Positions 5,978-9,380 of a DNA stretch of 9,380 bases are shown one piece after another (the stretch's first letter is position 1; each line of letters opens with the position of its first letter). The notes under the pieces were generated by a model. It was given only the letters and a program-made list of their open reading frames with translations, had not been told where the DNA came from and did not search any database. A program made the position numbers and the translations under genes. The DNA comes from JAAFKA01 sp043748455 (GTDB lineage Bacteria; Bacteroidota; Bacteroidia; Cytophagales; Thermoflexibacteraceae): the NCBI GenBank assembly GCA_043748455.1, contig JAYTNF010000028.1, forward strand, positions 1 to 9,380. Reading direction: 5' to 3'.

Positions 5978-6250
5978 AAAAATCCTATTAAAAAGTTACC
6001 TAATAAATGAGAAAATAATGAGTGTATATTTTTGCTCTGTAATTTGGAATAAGAAGCTAAAGTTTTGACTTATTATATTTTTTGTTGAAAGATAGAATAT
6101 TGGGTTTTATTGCCTCATTTAAAAATCTCAAAACCAATAGTTTTAATATGGAGGAAGTTTATTTTAGAAACCAACAGACAATAACTTGTATATTTACTAT
6201 GGAAATTTTAGCATGTATTTTTTTCATTCTTGGAATCAAGTTTTCCGTTT
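5978..6250. other. Gene-poor AT-rich stretch
   Basis: Between the small lipoprotein (start 5934) and the end of the next - strand gene (6251) no convincing gene is seen. A weak + strand frame ends at 6264; from ATG 6148 it gives 38 residues with one hydrophobic segment, and extending it upstream requires a TTG start at 6082. It overlaps the end of the - strand gene by 14 bp. It could be a tiny membrane peptide or the decayed end of a lost gene. No RNA gene or repeat was seen. Confidence 0.4.
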
Positions 6251-6532
6251 TCATAGACAAATAATTGTATTTTTAGGCAATTTAATTTCACCTGTATAAA
6301 CAACAGACCATTTACTGACTTCATTAAATTGGGCTATTTTTAGAATAACTTTATTTTTATTCTTATTTTTATATACAAATTTGCCACCGTGTACTTTTAA
6401 GCCAACAAGTAGGCTATTACTATCTTGTAAAAGTACCCAAGTATCAGGGTATTTTGCCTTTAACTCTTCAAAAGTCATATAAGGATAAGATTTTTCTTGT
6501 CTTTTTTGTGTTTTCATATTTGAGTTATTCAT
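6251..6532 (-). CDS. Small conserved-looking hypothetical protein
   Basis: This protein of about 93 residues contains YMTFEELKAKYPDTWVLLQD, then a beta-rich C-terminal half (GLKVHGGKFVYKN, WSVVYTGEIKLP). The pattern 'EELxxKYPxxWVLL' followed by a strand and a final YTGEI resembles small bacterial hypothetical proteins often found beside retropepsin-like aspartyl proteases in Bacteroidota and cyanobacteria. No protease gene is adjacent here, so that link is a memory-based suggestion. The start may be ATG 6532 or ATG 6517 (MKTQKRQEK); the TTG at 6547 is less likely. No signal peptide or membrane segment is seen, so it should be cytoplasmic. Confidence 0.7.
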   Translation of the reverse strand: MNNSNMKTQKRQEKSYPYMTFEELKAKYPDTWVLLQDSNSLLVGLKVHGGKFVYKNKNKNKVILKIAQFNEVSKWSVVYTGEIKLPKNTIICL

Positions 6533-6593
6533 TACTCGAATATACAAATTATTTTACATATTTACAAAATTTTACTACATTTTCTGAAAAATT

Positions 6594-6634
6594 CCTTAGA
6601 AATTATTGCAGTTATTCATAAAGTTATAGCGTAA
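6594..6634 (+). pseudogene. 3'-end remnant of a paralogue of the following gene
   Basis: These 41 bp match 7144-7184, the last 13 codons and stop of the next gene, with only two mismatches. In the same frame they read LEIIAVIHKVIA then TAA, against LEIIAVIHKIIA at the end of the real gene. Upstream similarity fades, apart from a shared GAAAAA block about 7 bp before it. No start or body of a gene precedes it; the space is occupied by the 5' part of the - strand gene. It is best read as the leftover tail of a deleted tandem copy. Confidence 0.7.
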
Positions 6635-6662
6635 TTTAACAACTCTTTAAACACATTTTCAG

Positions 6663-7184
6663 ATGAATTTCGCACATTATTACAACATTTTGCAACAAAT
6701 GGAAAAGCCTACTTTTGTGATTGATAGGTTTGATATGCAAATTACCTCTGATTATCTTAAAGACTTATCAAAATATTTGGCAGAAAATGAAGAACCAGAA
6801 GGAATTAAACGAATATTAGATAATGTGGTAATGAATAACTTTTGGTGGTTATTAAGTTCAAGTTATATAGAAGGTAATTTTGTTAAATTTTATGATTTGC
6901 CTAATTTGTATATTGTGCATAGTTATAGTTTGTTTGAAAATTCTAACTATAAAAGGTTAATAAATTTACTAATAAGTATAGAAAATGCAGACAGAAATAT
7001 GATAACAGAAATGTATAGATTGTCCATAAAAAACATACCTAAACCTGATGCTTTTTGGCACGAAATAGAAATTCTCAGTATTGTTAAATTTGCAAATAAT
7101 AATTGCTATTTCAATATCAACACCACCGAAAAAGACTATTTTACCTTAGAAATTATTGCAGTTATTCATAAAATTATTGCGTAA
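6663..7184 (+). CDS. Unidentified 173-residue cytoplasmic protein
   Basis: The protein has no signal peptide, no transmembrane segment and no known motif. It is predicted mostly helical, with aromatic-rich patches (NNFWWLLSSSYIEG near 58-71 and a Tyr/Phe cluster at about 77-93) and an acidic N-terminal half. ATG 6663 is the first start after the upstream 41-bp tail duplicate. The duplicate implies that this gene once stood in a tandem pair; such paralogue arrays are common for immunity-like or other accessory genes, but no toxin is nearby and no function is claimed. The first double-hairpin repeat begins 1 bp after its stop codon. Confidence 0.75.
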   Translation: MNFAHYYNILQQMEKPTFVIDRFDMQITSDYLKDLSKYLAENEEPEGIKRILDNVVMNNFWWLLSSSYIEGNFVKFYDLPNLYIVHSYSLFENSNYKRLINLLISIENADRNMITEMYRLSIKNIPKPDAFWHEIEILSIVKFANNNCYFNINTTEKDYFTLEIIAVIHKIIA

Positions 7185-7185
7185 A

Positions 7186-7254
7186 ACTTTTGGAAAGTAA
7201 AAAAACTTTCCAAAAGTAGCTGTACTTTCCAAAAGTTTTTCACTTTTGGAAAGT
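7186..7254. repeat. REP/BIME-like double hairpin, copy 1
   Basis: Two hairpins are built from one 13-mer. ACTTTTGGAAAGT (7186-7198) pairs with ACTTTCCAAAAGT (7205-7217) around AAAAAA. A linker AGCTGT follows. ACTTTCCAAAAGT (7224-7236) then pairs with ACTTTTGGAAAGT (7242-7254) around TTTTC. GTAG at 7216-7219 precedes the second hairpin, in the place of the GTAG/GTGG tetranucleotide of classical REPs. It starts 1 bp after the stop of the upstream gene and ends 57 bp before the RAYT start. The sequence after it (TACCAAAGTTTAG) looks like the decayed beginning of another unit. Confidence 0.9.
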
Positions 7255-7311
7255 TTTTTATTTCATTATACCAAAGTTTAGTATCTTAACATAAGCTAAT
7301 TTAATAATTTT

Positions 7312-7911
7312 ATGCAACCTTTATTAGAGCCTGAAAAATTTTATCACATTTATAACCACGCAAACGGTAAAGAAAATTTGTTTTATAACGAAGGGAATTA
7401 TGATTTTTTCTTACGAAAATATACAGAACATCTACATTCTGTTCTAGAAACCTATGCTTATTGCTTACTGCCAAATCACTTTCATTTATTGGTAAGAATT
7501 AGAGATGAGAATGTAATTAAAGATAGAATGAAATTAGGTAAAAAATTGCCAAATTTAGAAAGTACAAAATTTGTTAGCAAACAATTTTCTAATTTTTTTA
7601 GTGCTTATACCCAAGCCTTGAATATACAACAAAGCCGTATGGGTAGTTTATTTATGCCTAATTTTAAACGAAAAGAAGTCAATAGCCCAGATTATTTACT
7701 ACAACTTATTCATTATATTCACTTTAATCCTATCAAACATAATTTGGTTCCAGATATTCATCATTGGAAATATACATCTTTTCATAGCTTTTTCAGCCAA
7801 AATCCAACAAAATTATCAAGAGAAAATGTAATTACTTTATTTGGTGACCAAAAAGAGTTTGAGTTGTATCATCAAAAGCCACTTATTTGGGAGGATTTAG
7901 ATATGTTATGA
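7312..7911 (+). CDS. rayT: RAYT-type (IS200-like, HUH/Y1) transposase
   Basis: This 199-residue protein belongs to the Y1 transposase family called RAYT or TnpA_REP, single-strand DNA nucleases thought to spread REP palindromes. The metal-binding HUH motif is H56-F57-H58 within LLPNHFHLLV. The likely catalytic tyrosine is Y135 in HYIHFNP. Between them lies the family segment KQFSNFFSAYTQALN and the GSLFMPNFKRKEV block. The length is normal and no stop or frameshift is seen, so it may be active. ATG 7312 fits the family N-terminus (EKFYHIYNHANGKENLF). It stands alone, with one double-hairpin repeat upstream and two downstream, as expected for a RAYT and its substrate repeats. RAYTs differ from IS elements in usually being single-copy. 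Confidence 0.93.
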   Translation: MQPLLEPEKFYHIYNHANGKENLFYNEGNYDFFLRKYTEHLHSVLETYAYCLLPNHFHLLVRIRDENVIKDRMKLGKKLPNLESTKFVSKQFSNFFSAYTQALNIQQSRMGSLFMPNFKRKEVNSPDYLLQLIHYIHFNPIKHNLVPDIHHWKYTSFHSFFSQNPTKLSRENVITLFGDQKEFELYHQKPLIWEDLDML

Positions 7912-7916
7912 AAAGA

Positions 7917-7986
7917 ACTTTTGGAAAGTAAAAAAACTTTCCAAAAGTAACTGTACTTTCCAAAAGTTTTTTCACTTTTGGAAAGT
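7917..7986. repeat. REP/BIME-like double hairpin, copy 2
   Basis: It has the same A, A', A', A layout as copy 1: arms at 7917-7929, 7936-7948, 7955-7967 and 7974-7986, all identical to the 13-mer ACTTTTGGAAAGT or its complement. It differs only in the linker (AACTGT, giving GTAA instead of GTAG) and in one extra T in the second loop. It starts 5 bp after the RAYT stop codon, so it probably also ends the RAYT transcript. Confidence 0.9.
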
Positions 7987-8006
7987 TTGATATTTTATTG
8001 CACCAA

Positions 8007-8075
8007 ACTTTTGGAAAGTAAAAAAACTTTCCAAAAGTAGCTGTACTTTCCAAAAGTTTTTCACTTTTGGAAAGT
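8007..8075. repeat. REP/BIME-like double hairpin, copy 3
   Basis: Arms are at 8007-8019, 8026-8038, 8045-8057 and 8063-8075, identical in sequence and linkers to copy 1. It starts exactly 90 bp after copy 2, and the intervening TTTTATTGCACCAAA resembles the sequences after copies 1 and 3, so the full repeating unit may be about 90 bp. It ends 12 bp from the stop codon of the convergent alpha-2-macroglobulin gene and would act as its 3' structure. Confidence 0.9.
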
Positions 8076-8087
8076 TTTACATTCAAT

Positions 8088-9380
8088 TTACTGCACCACC
8101 ACAGTCCCAGCCCCATTATAACTATGATATTCCCCATTATACATTGCGTCTGCACTCACGGGACCCATTCGGAAACTGCCCGATGACACACAACGCACCA
8201 CATAATAAAACGACTTTGGTTTTGGACTTGCAGTTACAAAAATATTCACCCTATCATCTCTAAAATCAAAATGTTCGGCATTGGCAGCATCTTTTATCCA
8301 ATCCATACCAGGGATATTGCTTAGGCGAGGATTTTCAATTTCAAAACCTGCGGGCAACATATCTGTAATCACCACATTTGGCACATCTTTTGAGTTAATT
8401 GTCTGTAAATCAAGGCGAATAACCAACATATCACCTTTTTTCAATGGCTTAGTTTGGCTCAACAAATTGCCATCTCTATCCATAAAAATACGCCTAACTT
8501 TCAAGAAATTGTCCTCTTCTACAAATTTTCCACTTGCATTAAGCCCTTCAATTTCATAATAATAGTACAATTTTCCTGCACCTTTCAAAGCAATTTCTAC
8601 TTTTTTGCCTGTAACTCCTTTTTTCAAAACTAAGACATTTCCGTTAAAATCTGCCACTTTCGAACCATTTGCCGAAACCGTTGCAGTAATGGTACTTTCG
8701 TTTGCTTTTTTCGCCAATTTGCCCAAAGCCAACAAACCAAAAGCATTTTCTTGTGTGTTCAAATAACGTGCATTTTTCATTTGTTGCGATAAATGCCTTG
8801 CCATTACCTCAATTTGCGGATTTTTTTCGTCTGTGTCAATTAACGCATTCAACGCCATTGCCTCATCACGTATATAAGACGAAAAACTACCGTCAAACTC
8901 CGTTTCTGCACGTTGCCCTTCAAATTTTGAAGGCATAATAGCCCTCGACGAAGCATTATCACCAATAATTTGATAAGCAGTTGCCAACAAATATTTCGAA
9001 TCGAGAGCCAACATATCAGGATTTGCTTTGTAATAATTCATTGTAGATTTGTCGGGTTGCCCTGCCATTGCCAAAACATACAAACTATAAAGAATTTCTT
9101 TTGGGGCAATTCTTCCTACAATTCGTTTATTTTCGGCATCAAAATATATGTAATCTTGCGTATTCTTACGTTTAACTTTCATATCCAAATACGCATAAAT
9201 TTTGTCTAAAAATTTCTTTTCTATTTCATAACCCGCACTTTTTGCTTCTGTTAAAAAGTGTGCAGCGTAAACCGTACCAAACCAACTTTCATACGTGCCA
9301 CCTTCCCAATACGTCAAAGCACCATCATATAATTGCATCGTTTGCAATTTCTGAATAGCAGCTTGCACATTCTTTTTAGG
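8088..9380 (-). CDS. Bacterial alpha-2-macroglobulin-like protein, C-terminal part
   Basis: The frame is open to the right edge; the N-terminal three quarters are missing, since such proteins usually exceed 1,500 residues. Counting from the Val codon at 9366-9368, residues 1-222 are the end of the helical thioester-type domain (DGALTYWEGG; YLNTQENAFGLLAL at 202-215). Residues 225-426 are the C-terminal beta domains, including FMDRDG, LPAGFEIENPRL (338-349) and the terminal YHSYNGAGTVVV. These periplasmic or surface proteins trap proteases and are often encoded next to penicillin-binding protein 1C. The thioester CxEQ motif, if present, is outside the window. Base composition is visibly more GC-rich than the left genes, as for a core gene. 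It is convergent to RAYT, with two double hairpins between them. Confidence 0.92.
   Translation of the reverse strand, partial: PKKNVQAAIQKLQTMQLYDGALTYWEGGTYESWFGTVYAAHFLTEAKSAGYEIEKKFLDKIYAYLDMKVKRKNTQDYIYFDAENKRIVGRIAPKEILYSLYVLAMAGQPDKSTMNYYKANPDMLALDSKYLLATAYQIIGDNASSRAIMPSKFEGQRAETEFDGSFSSYIRDEAMALNALIDTDEKNPQIEVMARHLSQQMKNARYLNTQENAFGLLALGKLAKKANESTITATVSANGSKVADFNGNVLVLKKGVTGKKVEIALKGAGKLYYYYEIEGLNASGKFVEEDNFLKVRRIFMDRDGNLLSQTKPLKKGDMLVIRLDLQTINSKDVPNVVITDMLPAGFEIENPRLSNIPGMDWIKDAANAEHFDFRDDRVNIFVTASPKPKSFYYVVRCVSSGSFRMGPVSADAMYNGEYHSYNGAGTVVVQ

Noticed and set aside
6082..6264. 60-codon + strand frame with a TTG start
   Set aside because: It has no ATG before 6148, no recognisable family and a 14-bp overlap with a better - strand gene. 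It is kept only as a note on the gene-poor stretch.
7186..8075. Possible CRISPR array or IS terminal repeats
   Set aside because: The repeats are double palindromes without regular spacers, and the layout around an HUH/Y1 gene fits REP/RAYT better than a classical IS with inverted ends.
7883..8155. 90-codon open frame on the - strand across the double hairpins
   Set aside because: It is the translation of the repeats themselves (recurring GKFFYFPKV-type peptides) and overlaps the ends of two well-supported genes.
8281..9209. Three + strand open frames opposite the alpha-2-macroglobulin gene
   Set aside because: They are antisense to a clearly recognised coding sequence, and their compositions are what that gene's complement would give.

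Overview
The window looks like an accessory-rich stretch of a low-GC Bacteroidota chromosome. The pointers are AT-rich DNA, starts without clear Shine-Dalgarno sequences, lipoproteins with short signal peptides and Leu-x-Ser-Cys lipoboxes, one good TAnnTTTG-type -7 element, and a bacterial alpha-2-macroglobulin at the right edge. No marker gene allows a more precise placement.

Left part (1-3090). The tail of an unidentified gene ends inside the first of two 45-bp hairpin repeats. After a repeat-bearing leader comes a three-gene + strand cluster: a class II Fic enzyme with its own N-terminal inhibitory motif, a ParA/Soj-type ATPase, and a ParB-like DNA-binding protein that overlaps parA by 4 bp. 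The ParB-like protein lacks the classical GERRxR box and carries an in-frame 54-bp tandem repeat, each unit with a small DNA palindrome. The cluster ends in a strong 14-bp terminator hairpin and a second hairpin.

Middle part (3090-5350). A RelE/HigB-type toxin gene on the - strand survives only as its C-terminal half. It is cut off at a 219-bp element with perfect 27-bp terminal inverted repeats and no transposase (MITE-like). On the other side of the element, 7 bp away, starts a lipoprotein gene followed by an ATP-grasp ligase gene with an N-terminal membrane segment, probably one operon.

Right part (5350-9380). A small - strand lipoprotein with a recognisable promoter is followed by a 316-bp stretch with no convincing gene, a small - strand conserved-looking protein, and an unidentified 173-residue protein. 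A 41-bp remnant of that protein's own 3' end lies upstream of it, a trace of a lost paralogue. Next comes a RAYT-type (REP-associated tyrosine, HUH/Y1) transposase, flanked by three near-identical copies of a 69-70-bp double-hairpin repeat, each close to a stop codon. This is a compact transposase-plus-repeat arrangement of the REP/BIME kind. The window closes with the C-terminal part of an alpha-2-macroglobulin-like protein on the - strand.

The themes are gene-end hairpin repeats (at least three designs), remnants of toxin and paralogue genes, and a partition-like cluster paired with a Fic enzyme. The strongest candidates for something not well described are the RAYT/double-hairpin family, with a possible diverged relative at 3041-3075, and the Fic-ParA-ParB-like module with its repeat-expanded linker.
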